Assembly: GCA_947493885.1 (NCBI GenBank)
Contig: CANLTE010000011.1
Coordinates: 20,363-84,362 of the forward strand
Reading direction: 5' to 3'
Origin: an uncultured Maribacter sp.
Lineage (GTDB): Bacteria > Bacteroidota > Bacteroidia > Flavobacteriales > Flavobacteriaceae
Length of the DNA stretch: 64,000 nt
Under the pieces are notes generated by a model. That model was not told the DNA's origin. It worked only from the letters and a program-made list of their open reading frames with translations, and did not search any database. A program made the translations under genes and the position numbers. Of the stretch, positions 30,358 to 40,411 are shown one piece after another (within the stretch, counting starts at the first letter, position 1; every line of letters begins with the position of its first letter).

Positions 30358-30777
30358 TTAAAAAATTTCTCTTCCTGAAAAGTGAAAAGCACCTTCAATA
30401 GCCGCATTTTCATCACTATCAGAACCATGAACAGCATTTTCACCAATACTTGTCGCAAATAATTTACGAATAGTACCCTCAGCAGCTTCTTCAGGATTAG
30501 TAGCTCCTATCAAAGCTCTAAAATCTTCAACAGCATTATCTTTTTCTAAAATTGCAGCAACAATTGGTCCGCGTGTCATAAAGGTAACCAAGTCTGCAAA
30601 AAACGGGCGTTCGCTATGTACTGCGTAAAAAGCTTCAGCATCACGTTTACTTAATTGAGTATATTTTAAGGCTACAATTTTAAAACCAGCAGCAGTAATT
30701 TTTTCCAAAATAGCTCCAATATGCCCATTTTCAACGGCATCTGGCTTAATCATTGTAAAAGTTCTATTTGTTATCAT
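30358..30777 (-). CDS. ndk: Nucleoside-diphosphate kinase
   Basis: [32 protein letters not shown] at 30777 (MITNRTFTM) preferred over the 30849 start in the ORF track. Confidence 0.95.
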   Translation of the reverse strand: MITNRTFTMIKPDAVENGHIGAILEKITAAGFKIVALKYTQLSKRDAEAFYAVHSERPFFADLVTFMTRGPIVAAILEKDNAVEDFRALIGATNPEEAAEGTIRKLFATSIGENAVHGSDSDENAAIEGAFHFSGREIF

Positions 30778-30823
30778 CTGTAAAATTTTGCGCAAAAATA
30801 CATATTTCCTTAAAAAAGACAAT

Positions 30824-31855
30824 TTAATTATAGAATTGTTGATGTTCATTTAATATTACTCCATCATCACCAATCATTTTAAAGTTCACCTGATTATTTC
30901 TAAAATTAAATTTAACCAAACCAAAACCCTTTTCACTTACCACCTCCCCCACTCTAAAAGGATTTTTTTCTTTACTAAAATCTGAATATACGTGCGTTAA
31001 TCCACTACTAGTAAAATCTATCAGCGGATAACCAATACCAGAAACAAACGTTTGAGAAAATTCAGAAATATGACGATCTCCAGACAAAACCATAACGCCT
31101 TTTGCTTTAGAGTTTTCAATAATACTTTTTAGTTTATCTACCTCTTGAGGGAAATTTCCCCAGCATTCAAACCCATGCATATTAGACAAAAATTGAATGC
31201 TACTCACAATTACATTAAAATTAGCCGTTGAGTTATGTAACTCATTCGCTAACCACTGCCACTGTGCATCTCCTAACAAGGTACCTTCTCCATATATATT
31301 AGGTTTGTTTCTTTTATTAGTTTCCGTATCTGGTGTTAATGATGTTCTAAAATATCTGGTATCTAAAACTATTACCTTTACCCTTCCCGCTGTGTTATTA
31401 AAATCATGAGCACAATATATGCCTTCTCTATTTCTTCGAGGACTGCTGTTGGACACTCTCATAAAATCTAAAAAAACCTGTTGGCTTTTTATCTTTGCAA
31501 CATATTCTGTTCCTCCGTCATTCTTTCCGTAGTCATGGTCATCCCAAGTACCAATTATAGTAGTTTCCTTAGCTAGTTTTTTATAAAGAGGAATGCTTTG
31601 CTGTACCTTATAGAGAGAATCTATTTTCTTTATGTTTTCCGTATCAGCATATACAATATCTCCTCCCCAAATCCATACATCGGGGCTTTGTTTTAAAACA
31701 TCGTCCCACAATATATTTTCCAAATTAGTTTTATTACAAGAGCCAAACGCAATTGTAAATCCTAAATCAATGTCTTTTTTACTTACTGTTGTATCTGAAC
31801 TTTTACAAGCTAACGCCAAACTAATAACAAGGATTACCAAATTTTTGTTTTTCAT
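30824..31855 (-). CDS. Alkaline phosphatase D family protein (PhoD-like)
   Basis: [47 protein letters not shown]. Confidence 0.9.
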   Translation of the reverse strand: MKNKNLVILVISLALACKSSDTTVSKKDIDLGFTIAFGSCNKTNLENILWDDVLKQSPDVWIWGGDIVYADTENIKKIDSLYKVQQSIPLYKKLAKETTIIGTWDDHDYGKNDGGTEYVAKIKSQQVFLDFMRVSNSSPRRNREGIYCAHDFNNTAGRVKVIVLDTRYFRTSLTPDTETNKRNKPNIYGEGTLLGDAQWQWLANELHNSTANFNVIVSSIQFLSNMHGFECWGNFPQEVDKLKSIIENSKAKGVMVLSGDRHISEFSQTFVSGIGYPLIDFTSSGLTHVYSDFSKEKNPFRVGEVVSEKGFGLVKFNFRNNQVNFKMIGDDGVILNEHQQFYN

Positions 31856-31919
31856 TTTTTAGGTATAATTGATTTGGTAAAAATAGCATATTACAATACA
31901 CGCCTATTTTAATAAATTG

Positions 31920-31927
31920 TATATTTG
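31920..31927 (+). promoter_or_regulatory. Bacteroidota-type -7 element (TATATTTG) 5 nt before nrnA ATG
   Basis: Matches TAnnTTTG. Confidence 0.45.
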
Positions 31928-31932
31928 GCTCC

Positions 31933-32949
31933 ATGAATTCTGAGAATATTAAAGCTCTTAAGGCACTACTTTCTGTGCCACAAAAAATTGTAATTGTACC
32001 TCATAAAAATCCAGATGGAGATGCTATTGGTTCTACTTTAGCCCTTAAACATTACCTTGAAAGTAAAGGACAGCAGGCGGTTGTAGTTGCACCAAATGAT
32101 TTTCCTAAATTTTTAAAATGGATGCCAGGTGCAAATACTATCTTAAATTTTGAAAGAGACAATGGTGCTGCAAAAAGAGCTCTAAATGAAGCCAGTGTTA
32201 TTTTTACATTAGATTTTAATCACTTAGGCAGAATTGGACAGATGCAGTCTTTTCTTGAGGAATCAGATGCCACTTTTGTAATGGTTGATCATCATCAAGC
32301 TCCAGCTGATTATGCAAATATTATGTACTCCGATGTTTCAATGAGTTCTACCTGTGAAATGGTATATAACTTAATCGAGTTTTTAGATGATTTAAATACA
32401 ATATCGGTAGATGTCGCAAATTGTTTGTATACAGGAATTATGACCGATACGGGTTCATTTAAATTTAGAGCTACAACAAGTAGAACTCATAGGGTAATTG
32501 CTGATTTAATTGAAAAGGGAGCAAAAAATACTGAGATACATCATAATATATATGACACCAATTCTCCAAGTAGGTTGCACCTATTAGGGTGCGCACTTAA
32601 AAATATGATTATTCTTGAGGAATATAATACAGCATATATCACGCTAAGCCAAGAAGAATTAGACACCTATAATTATAAAAAAGGTGATACCGAAGGTTTT
32701 GTAAATTATGGTTTAACACTAGATGGTATACGGTTTGCAGTAATTTTTATAGAAAATAAAGAAGAAGGTATTTTAAAAATATCGTTTAGATCTGTAGGAG
32801 ATTTTTCTGTAAACCAATTTGCAAGAAATCATTTTGAAGGTGGGGGGCATGACAATGCTGCAGGAGGAAAAAGTGATTTGTCTATTGAAGAGACCACAAA
32901 ACGTTTTAAAAAAATACTTATAGATTATAAAGCACAACTTACTTCATGA
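31933..32949 (+). CDS. nrnA: DHH/DHHA1 bifunctional oligoribonuclease/PAP phosphatase
   Basis: PHKNPDGDAIGSTLAL, VDHHQ, GTGxMTDTGSFKF-type, GGGHDNAAGG. Confidence 0.92.
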   Translation: MNSENIKALKALLSVPQKIVIVPHKNPDGDAIGSTLALKHYLESKGQQAVVVAPNDFPKFLKWMPGANTILNFERDNGAAKRALNEASVIFTLDFNHLGRIGQMQSFLEESDATFVMVDHHQAPADYANIMYSDVSMSSTCEMVYNLIEFLDDLNTISVDVANCLYTGIMTDTGSFKFRATTSRTHRVIADLIEKGAKNTEIHHNIYDTNSPSRLHLLGCALKNMIILEEYNTAYITLSQEELDTYNYKKGDTEGFVNYGLTLDGIRFAVIFIENKEEGILKISFRSVGDFSVNQFARNHFEGGGHDNAAGGKSDLSIEETTKRFKKILIDYKAQLTS

Positions 32950-33497
32950 AAAAACTAGTGTATTTATTTCTTTTCGTAGGAATATTTGGTTGTAAAGAAG
33001 CAGAGCCTAGAAGGCCAATTAAGGTAAATTCAGGAAGTTTTTACAAACAAACTATTGAACGTAACAAACAATTACTCGCAGACGAGGAAAAAACAATCCA
33101 GCATATTATAAAAAAAGATACAGCCAACACTTATATAAATAGCGGAAGTGGTTCTTGGTTTTATTATAACATAAAAAATAATGAAGACAATTATACTCCC
33201 AAAACGGATGACCTAGTGACCATGAGTTACGCTTTAATGACTTTTTCTAACGACACCATTTATTCAAACAATGATATTGGAATAGTCAATTACAAAGTGG
33301 ACAAACAACAACTGTTTAAGGGATTAAGAAACGCTGTAAAACTGCTTAAAGAAAAGGAAACTGCTACATTTTTATTCCCTTCTTCATTAGCATATGGTTA
33401 TCATGGGGATGAAAATAAAATTGGTGTTAATCAGCCTATAAAGGCTTCCATATCTATCTTAAAAATTGATAAACAAAGTATAAATTCTGAAAATTAA
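32946..33497 (+). CDS. gldI: Gliding motility-associated FKBP-type peptidyl-prolyl isomerase GldI
   Basis: Lipobox GIFGC; FKBP-like C-terminus (LFPSSLAYGYHG); position between nrnA and a PPIase gene. Confidence 0.88.
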   Translation: MKKLVYLFLFVGIFGCKEAEPRRPIKVNSGSFYKQTIERNKQLLADEEKTIQHIIKKDTANTYINSGSGSWFYYNIKNNEDNYTPKTDDLVTMSYALMTFSNDTIYSNNDIGIVNYKVDKQQLFKGLRNAVKLLKEKETATFLFPSSLAYGYHGDENKIGVNQPIKASISILKIDKQSINSEN

Positions 33498-33507
33498 AAT
33501 AATTAAA

Positions 33508-34617
33508 ATGATTAAAAAAGTATATCTATTAGCTATTCTTACTATAACATTAGTTAGTTGTAAATCTGGTAAACATGCCGATCTTGGTGATGGTTTATTT
33601 GCCGGTATAAAAACTAATAAAGGTGAGATTATTTTAAAACTTGAACAGGAAAAAACACCGGTAACAGTTGCCAATTTTGTTTCCTTAGCCGAAGGCGATA
33701 GTCCATTTGTTAGTGATGATTTAAAAGGCAAAAAATATTATGACGGTTTAATTTTTCATAGAGTAATTAAAGATTTTATGATTCAAGGTGGAGATCCATT
33801 AGGAAATGGTTCAGGGAATCCTGGATATAAATTTATGGATGAAATTCATGACTCATTAACCCACAGTAAAAAAGGTATCTTATCAATGGCCAATTCAGGA
33901 CCTAAAACCAACGGGAGTCAGTTTTTTATAACACATAAGGAAACTCCTTTTTTAAATGGAAAGCATACCGTTTTTGGAGAAGTTGTAAAAGGGATTGAAG
34001 TGGTAGATTCTATTGCCGTAACCGAAACTTCAAAACCTGGAGACAAACCAGTTGAAGATATTGTAATGCAAACTGTTGAAATAATCCGTAACGGAAAAGA
34101 AGCTAAAAAATTCAATGCAGTTGAGGTAATGACGAAATACTTTGCTGACGAAGAGGCTAAAATTGCCGCCTTTGAAAAAATGATTAAAGATTTTGCAGGT
34201 GAGATTATTACTCAAAAAGAAAAAGCAACGGAATTACCTTCTGGTCTTAAAATTTTAGAGCTTAAAAAAGGAAGTGGAGAAAAACCAACTATTGGGCAAA
34301 AAGTAAATGTGTTCTACGCTGGTTATTTCACCGATGGAAAACTTTTTGATAGTAATGTTGAAGAAATTGCTAAAAAATATAACAAGTACGATCAAAGAAG
34401 AGCTCAAGGTGGTGGTTACAATGCTGTTCCTATGGATTATAGCCCAGATGCTCAACTTATTCCTGGTTTTAAAGAAGGCTTAATGAATATGAATATTGGA
34501 GATAAAGTTCGTTTATTTATTCCTTATCACTTGGGGTACGGTGAACAAAACTATGGTCCAATTCCAGGTAAATCTGAACTGATTTTTGATTTAGAAATTA
34601 CTAGTGTTGTAGAATAA
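33508..34617 (+). CDS. Dual-domain peptidyl-prolyl isomerase lipoprotein (cyclophilin + FKBP)
   Basis: Cyclophilin motifs (YYDGLIFHRVIKDFMIQGGDP, GSQFFIT) then FKBP motifs (VNVFYAGYFTDGKLFDSN, IPGFKEGL, GYGEQNYGPIPG); lipobox LVSC. Confidence 0.92.
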   Translation: MIKKVYLLAILTITLVSCKSGKHADLGDGLFAGIKTNKGEIILKLEQEKTPVTVANFVSLAEGDSPFVSDDLKGKKYYDGLIFHRVIKDFMIQGGDPLGNGSGNPGYKFMDEIHDSLTHSKKGILSMANSGPKTNGSQFFITHKETPFLNGKHTVFGEVVKGIEVVDSIAVTETSKPGDKPVEDIVMQTVEIIRNGKEAKKFNAVEVMTKYFADEEAKIAAFEKMIKDFAGEIITQKEKATELPSGLKILELKKGSGEKPTIGQKVNVFYAGYFTDGKLFDSNVEEIAKKYNKYDQRRAQGGGYNAVPMDYSPDAQLIPGFKEGLMNMNIGDKVRLFIPYHLGYGEQNYGPIPGKSELIFDLEITSVVE

Positions 34618-34634
34618 AACTCCACTTTAAAATA

Positions 34635-34672
34635 AAAAAAGCCTGTCTATAAATTTATAAACAGGCTTTTTT
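34635..34672. terminator. Bidirectional terminator hairpin (AAAAAAGCCTGT…ACAGGCTTTTTT)
   Basis: 12-bp inverted repeat with flanking A/T tracts between convergent genes. Confidence 0.88.
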
Positions 34673-36132
34673 TATTTATTGGGAATTACCTTTAATACCT
34701 CTAATAAATACTTCCAGAATTTTTGAACAGATTCAATACTTACTCTTTCGTCAGGAGAGTGTGCTCCTAGGATTGTAGGCCCAAAACTAATCATATCTAT
34801 ATCAGGATAATTTTTCCCTAGAATTCCACATTCTAATCCGGCGTGACAAGCAACTACTCTTGGCTTTTCGTTGAAAAGGTCTTCATATTTTGCTTCCATA
34901 ACCTTTAAAATAGCAGCATCAGGATTTGGATTCCAACCGGGATAATCTCCAGAAAAATCAACTTTCATCCCCGCAAGCTCAAAAGTAGCTTTTAACGCAG
35001 AGGCCAAATCCATTTTAGCTGAATTTACCGAAGATCTTGTTAAACATCCTATTTTAATTTTTCCTTTTTTCACAATAACCCTAGCGATATTGTTTGAAGT
35101 CTCAACCAAACCATCAACTGACGTACTCATTGCATATACTCCATTATGTGCAGCATAAATAGCATTAAACAAAGCCTTCTGCGTATTTAAACCAACTACC
35201 TTCTTCGGCTTCTTAGTTTCTTCTAAAATAATTTCTAAGCTAGGCTCCGCATTTTTTAGTTCACTCTTAATGGTAAGTGCAATTGCATTGATTTTTTTTT
35301 CAAACTTTTTTATATGAGATTTATCCACAACGAGTACCGCATAACTTTCTCTGGGAATTGCATTTCTTAAACTCCCTCCATTAATCTCAGATATTCTAAT
35401 GTTAAACTCATTTGAACAGTTGTATAAAATGCGATTCATAATTTTATTGGCATTGCCCAATCCTTTATGAATATCCATTCCACTATGCCCTCCAAGCAAT
35501 CCCTTAACCAATATTTTATAACCTCTAACCGCTCGAGGAACAGGTTTTTCTCCGTATGATTTTTTAGCACTTACATCAATCCCTCCCGCACAACCAATAT
35601 CAATTTCATCATCCTCTTCGGTATCTAAATTCAATAAAATATCACCTTGGAGAATTCCAGCTTCTAATCCCATAGCACCAGTCATTCCAGTTTCTTCATC
35701 AATTGTAAAAAGTGCCTCAATTGAGGGGTGTTTAATAGTTTTGCTTTCCAAAATTGCCATAATTGCAGCAACTCCCATACCATTGTCAGCACCCAAAGTG
35801 GTTCCTTCGGCCTTAACCCAATCGCCATCAATTTTCATTCGAATACCTTCGGTTTTAAAATCAAAAACGGTGTCCTCATTTTTTTGATGAACCATATCTA
35901 AATGCGATTGTAAGGTCACCATTTTTTTACCTTCCATTCCTTTTGAAGCTGGTTTACGGATAATTACATTACCAACACCATCTTTAACTGTTTCTAAACC
36001 AAGGGAATTACCAAAATCCATCATAAACTGTATTACCCTTTGCTCCTCTTTCGAAGGCCTAGGCACTGCATTTAAATCAGCAAATTTATTCCAAACCTCC
36101 TTCGGTTCAAGCCCTCTAATTACATCGCTCAT
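34672..36132 (-). CDS. pepD: Aminoacyl-histidine dipeptidase
   Basis: LQSHLDMVHQKN, GADNGMGVAA, TIDEETGMTGA, GGHSGMDIHKG, HAGLECGI. Confidence 0.93.
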   Translation of the reverse strand: MSDVIRGLEPKEVWNKFADLNAVPRPSKEEQRVIQFMMDFGNSLGLETVKDGVGNVIIRKPASKGMEGKKMVTLQSHLDMVHQKNEDTVFDFKTEGIRMKIDGDWVKAEGTTLGADNGMGVAAIMAILESKTIKHPSIEALFTIDEETGMTGAMGLEAGILQGDILLNLDTEEDDEIDIGCAGGIDVSAKKSYGEKPVPRAVRGYKILVKGLLGGHSGMDIHKGLGNANKIMNRILYNCSNEFNIRISEINGGSLRNAIPRESYAVLVVDKSHIKKFEKKINAIALTIKSELKNAEPSLEIILEETKKPKKVVGLNTQKALFNAIYAAHNGVYAMSTSVDGLVETSNNIARVIVKKGKIKIGCLTRSSVNSAKMDLASALKATFELAGMKVDFSGDYPGWNPNPDAAILKVMEAKYEDLFNEKPRVVACHAGLECGILGKNYPDIDMISFGPTILGAHSPDERVSIESVQKFWKYLLEVLKVIPNK

Positions 36133-36219
36133 ATTAAAACGTATTTACATCCAAAGATACATATTACTACTTGTGCTATTATATACTAAAAAGAAGTTTT
36201 TATGGCAAAATATTATCTG

Positions 36220-36247
36220 TTGCAACGGTAAAGTTTTAGTATTTTTG
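36220..36247 (+). promoter_or_regulatory. Bacteroidota-type promoter TTG-N17-TATTTTTG
   Basis: TTG 36220-36222 and TATTTTTG 36240-36247, 5 nt before ATG at 36253. Confidence 0.55.
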
Positions 36248-36252
36248 AGAGA

Positions 36253-37320
36253 ATGAAGGACAGATTAAAAAACGGAATTGCTTGGGCATTACTTCCTCAA
36301 ATTCTTGTGGTAAAACTACTTGGAAGTTATCCAGATTTTGTTGAGCAATACTATAGCAATGGTGCTTATCCTGTTATTTCAAAATTTTTCAGATTTCTTT
36401 TAGGATGGATTCCTTTTTCCATTGGAGATATTATTTATTTTGTCATCATATGCCTGTCAATAGGATACCTTTTTTATCATAGAAAGTACATTAAAAAACA
36501 CCCCAAGCTCTTTATCAGAAATATTGTGATGGTACTATCTGTAGCATATTTCACCTTTCATATCTCATGGGCTTTTAATTACTATAGACTACCTATTTCC
36601 AATAAATTGCAACTTGAGGAAACATATACGAAAGATGAGCTTGTTAGCTTCACTAAAAATCTAATTAACAAAACCAATCAGCTACATCTAACAATTACCA
36701 ATGATTCAACACTTAAAGTTGATTTTCCATATACCAAAAATGAAATCTTTGAAAAAACCATTTCGGGTTACAAAAACCTAGGTACAACATTTCCTTTTTT
36801 AAGTTATCAAAAACCAAGTATTAAAAAATCTGTTTTTAGCACTGTGCTAAGTTATATGGGCTATGGCGGATATTTGAATCCGTTTACTCATGAAAGTCAA
36901 GTCAATGGTAAACTTCCAAATTTTAGATTTCCGGTAGTAAGCGGTCATGAAATTGGGCACCAATTGGGATATTCTGCTGAAAATGAAACTAATTTAATAG
37001 GCTACATTGTTACTATTAATAACAAAGATGTTTTATTTCAATATTCTGGTTATGCTTATGCATTGGGTTATTGTTTAAGTAACATTAAAGCTGTTGACAA
37101 AAAACTGTATGGTGAACTTATTATATTGGTCAATGCAGGAATACTAAAAAACTTTCAAGAGGTTAATGATTTTTGGAAAAGTTATGAAAATCCCATGGAA
37201 CCCATTTTTAAATCAATTTATAATACGTTTTTAAAAGTCAACAATCAAAAAGAAGGTATTAAAAGCTACAGCTCAGTAGTTGGCTTATTCGTTACTTACC
37301 ATAAAAAATACCCTTTATAG
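36253..37320 (+). CDS. DUF3810 domain-containing membrane protein (zinc-peptidase-like HExxH-type motif)
   Basis: N-terminal TMs; VVSGHEIGHQLGYSAENETN. Confidence 0.88.
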   Translation: MKDRLKNGIAWALLPQILVVKLLGSYPDFVEQYYSNGAYPVISKFFRFLLGWIPFSIGDIIYFVIICLSIGYLFYHRKYIKKHPKLFIRNIVMVLSVAYFTFHISWAFNYYRLPISNKLQLEETYTKDELVSFTKNLINKTNQLHLTITNDSTLKVDFPYTKNEIFEKTISGYKNLGTTFPFLSYQKPSIKKSVFSTVLSYMGYGGYLNPFTHESQVNGKLPNFRFPVVSGHEIGHQLGYSAENETNLIGYIVTINNKDVLFQYSGYAYALGYCLSNIKAVDKKLYGELIILVNAGILKNFQEVNDFWKSYENPMEPIFKSIYNTFLKVNNQKEGIKSYSSVVGLFVTYHKKYPL

Positions 37321-37439
37321 AACTTTAAAAAGTTAATACAATTAAATTTCTTAATGTAATGTTAAAGAATTTTTAAAAGAGCTGATAAATCTCCATTAAA
37401 CTCTATCTTTAAACGGACTAATTAATTTAATATTCGCGT

Positions 37440-40394
37440 ATGAAAATGAGACTTTTATCGCTATGCCTTTTATGGTGTAGTGGGTCACTATTTGCTCAAG
37501 ATTATTTTCCTGAAAATGATGGTGTAAAATCAAAAAACAACAACTACACAGTATTTACCAATGCCAAAATTTACGTAACCCCTAATCAGGTTATAGACAA
37601 AGGTACATTGGTAATTCAAAATGGTAAAGTTGTTCAAGTTGGGCGAAGCATTAACATTCCTAAAAATGCTGTAAAGGTAGATTTAGCAGGAAAATTTATA
37701 TACCCTTCGTTTATTGATGTGTTTTCTAGTTTTGGAGTTGAGCAGCCTAAAAAGAAACCTTATTCTGGCAGGCCTGATCAATACAATTCCTCCAGAGAAG
37801 GTTATTACTGGAATGATCATATAATGCCCGAGAACAGCGCTAATTCTAAATTTAAATACGATGACAAAATTGCAAAAGAATTACGCAAAGCAGGTTTTGG
37901 AGTACTCAACTCTCATATACAAGATGGTATTGTAAGAGGTACAGGAATTTTAATTGCTTTAAATGCAAGCGGTGGCGATGCTAAACGTATTGTTGATGAC
38001 AAATCTGCTCAATACTTATCATTTACCAAAAGTGTTACTAAAGAGCAAGCCTACCCAACATCATTAATGGGAGCACTAGCCTTGTTACGACAAATGTATG
38101 CAGACGCTAAATGGTATGCTCAAGGGAATTCTGAAACTAAAGACCGCTCACTAGAAGCTTTAAACGCTAACAAAGCTCTTGTTCAAATATTTGAAGCTAA
38201 AGATAAAGACAATGCAATTAGAGCGGATAAAATTGGTGATGCAAACGGATTTCAATATGCGATTTTAGGTGGTGGAAACGAATATGAAAACATTGATGAA
38301 ATAAAAGCGACAAATGCTAAATTTATTCTTCCGCTAAACTTTCCTAAGGCCTATGATGTATCTAATCCCTATGATGCTAATTATATTACTTTAGAGGATA
38401 TGCGTCATTGGAATCAAGCTCCAACAAACCCTAAAACTTTGGCAGATAGTGGTGTTCCTTTTTCGTTTACATTAAACGGATTAAAATCACCAAATGCTTT
38501 TAAAGCAAATATTATAAAAGCAATAAAACATGGGCTATCAAAAACCGATGCTCTAAAAGCTTTAACCACAGTACCTGCTTCTATTCTTGGCAAATCAAAT
38601 CAAATAGGTTCTTTAGAAACTGGGCGTTTTGCTAATTTTTTAATCACTTCTGGAGATGTCTTTGAGACATCTACAATACTTTATGAAAACTGGGTTCAAG
38701 GCAACAAAAATATTATTAATGATATTTCTCAAAAAGATATTAGAGGCAGTTATACTTTACCCATTGCAGGAATAAACTACAGTATAGACATTTCTGGTAC
38801 AGCTAACAAACCAAAGATTAAAATCAAAAAAGACACTACTGTAATAAAATCAAAATTTAGTTATAAAAACAACTGGATAACCCTTTCGTTTACCGCTGAA
38901 GATTCTGAAAAAAAATATAGATTAACAAGCTTGATAAAAAGTTCTTTGGACAACATTACGGGTAAAGCCGTATTACCAAATGGTAGCGAATCGGGTTTTA
39001 CTGCTACCAAAACAGCCTCTTTCACGGAAAAAGAAAAAATAACTGAAAAAGCTGATGTTTTCCCTACTATTGTTCCCGTAACATTTCCTAACGTGGGCTA
39101 CGGATTTAAAACAAAACCAAAACAAGAAACACTTTTATTTAAAAATACTACAGTTTGGACAAGTGAGAAAGAAGGGGTTCTAAAAGGCACCGATGTTTTA
39201 ATTAAAAATGGGAAGATTAACAAAATTGGTATTAATATCAAAGCCAATGGCGCCAAAATAATTGATGCAACGGGTAAGCATTTAACAGCAGGTATAATAG
39301 ACGAACACACCCATATTGCTGCCTTGACGGTTAACGAAGCCGGGCACAATTCTACTGCAGAGGTGAAAATGGAAGATATTGTAGATCCGGAACACATAGG
39401 AATTTATCGTGACTTAGCTGGTGGGGTAACATCAGCTCAACTACTTCATGGTTCTGCAAATCCAATTGGTGGACGTTCTGCAATATTAAAGTTTAAGTGG
39501 GGAGAAACTGCGGATAAATTAATTTATACCAACTCTCCAAAATTTATCAAGTTTGCTTTAGGTGAAAATGTAAAACAATCTAATTGGGGGAGCTTTTCAC
39601 GTTTTCCACAAACCAGAATGGGTGTTGAACAAGTGTTTATAAACTATTTTCAAATGGCGAAGGAATATGATGCTTTGAAAAAAAGCAAAAAACCGTATAG
39701 GTACGATGAAGAAATGGAGGTAATTGCCGAAATACTAAACGGTGAGCGATTTATTAGTTGCCATTCATATGTACAAAGCGAAATTAACATGTTGATGAAA
39801 GTTGCCGAAAAATTTGACTTTAAGGTAAACACTTTCACTCATATACTTGAGGGCTATAAAGTTGCGGATAAAATGAAAACTCACGGTGTTGGCGCTTCAA
39901 CTTTTAGTGATTGGTGGGCATATAAATATGAAGTTAATGATGCTATACCTCATAATGCTGCTATTATGCAGAGTCAAGGAGTTACTGTAGCGATTAATAG
40001 CGATGATGCCGAAATGTCTAGAAGGCTAAATCAGGAAGCCGGTAAAATTGTAAAATATGGTGGTGTTTCAGAAGAGGAAGCGTGGAAAATGGTTACAATA
40101 AATCCTGCTCAACTTTTGCATATAGACAATAGAGTTGGGAGCATTAAAGTAGGTAAAGATGCTGATGTAGTTCTATGGAGCCACAACCCATTATCAGTTT
40201 ACGCAAAAGCTGAAAAAACTATAATTGAAGGTGTTACCTATTTTGATTTAGAAGCAGATAAGAAAAAACGAGATGCAATCAAGCTAGAACGTAATCAGCT
40301 TATTAACTTAATGTTGAAAGAAAAAGCTAATGGAGGCGCTGTACAAACTCCCAAACAAAGCAAAAAAGAGCAATTACATTGCGATAGTTTATAA
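37440..40394 (+). CDS. Secreted protein with two amidohydrolase-like domains
   Basis: Signal peptide; N-terminal degenerate amidohydrolase domain; C-terminal domain with AGIIDEHTHI and INSDDAEMSRR. Confidence 0.9.
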   Translation: MKMRLLSLCLLWCSGSLFAQDYFPENDGVKSKNNNYTVFTNAKIYVTPNQVIDKGTLVIQNGKVVQVGRSINIPKNAVKVDLAGKFIYPSFIDVFSSFGVEQPKKKPYSGRPDQYNSSREGYYWNDHIMPENSANSKFKYDDKIAKELRKAGFGVLNSHIQDGIVRGTGILIALNASGGDAKRIVDDKSAQYLSFTKSVTKEQAYPTSLMGALALLRQMYADAKWYAQGNSETKDRSLEALNANKALVQIFEAKDKDNAIRADKIGDANGFQYAILGGGNEYENIDEIKATNAKFILPLNFPKAYDVSNPYDANYITLEDMRHWNQAPTNPKTLADSGVPFSFTLNGLKSPNAFKANIIKAIKHGLSKTDALKALTTVPASILGKSNQIGSLETGRFANFLITSGDVFETSTILYENWVQGNKNIINDISQKDIRGSYTLPIAGINYSIDISGTANKPKIKIKKDTTVIKSKFSYKNNWITLSFTAEDSEKKYRLTSLIKSSLDNITGKAVLPNGSESGFTATKTASFTEKEKITEKADVFPTIVPVTFPNVGYGFKTKPKQETLLFKNTTVWTSEKEGVLKGTDVLIKNGKINKIGINIKANGAKIIDATGKHLTAGIIDEHTHIAALTVNEAGHNSTAEVKMEDIVDPEHIGIYRDLAGGVTSAQLLHGSANPIGGRSAILKFKWGETADKLIYTNSPKFIKFALGENVKQSNWGSFSRFPQTRMGVEQVFINYFQMAKEYDALKKSKKPYRYDEEMEVIAEILNGERFISCHSYVQSEINMLMKVAEKFDFKVNTFTHILEGYKVADKMKTHGVGASTFSDWWAYKYEVNDAIPHNAAIMQSQGVTVAINSDDAEMSRRLNQEAGKIVKYGGVSEEEAWKMVTINPAQLLHIDNRVGSIKVGKDADVVLWSHNPLSVYAKAEKTIIEGVTYFDLEADKKKRDAIKLERNQLINLMLKEKANGGAVQTPKQSKKEQLHCDSL

Positions 40395-40411
40395 AAAATA
40401 TTTAGAAAAAG

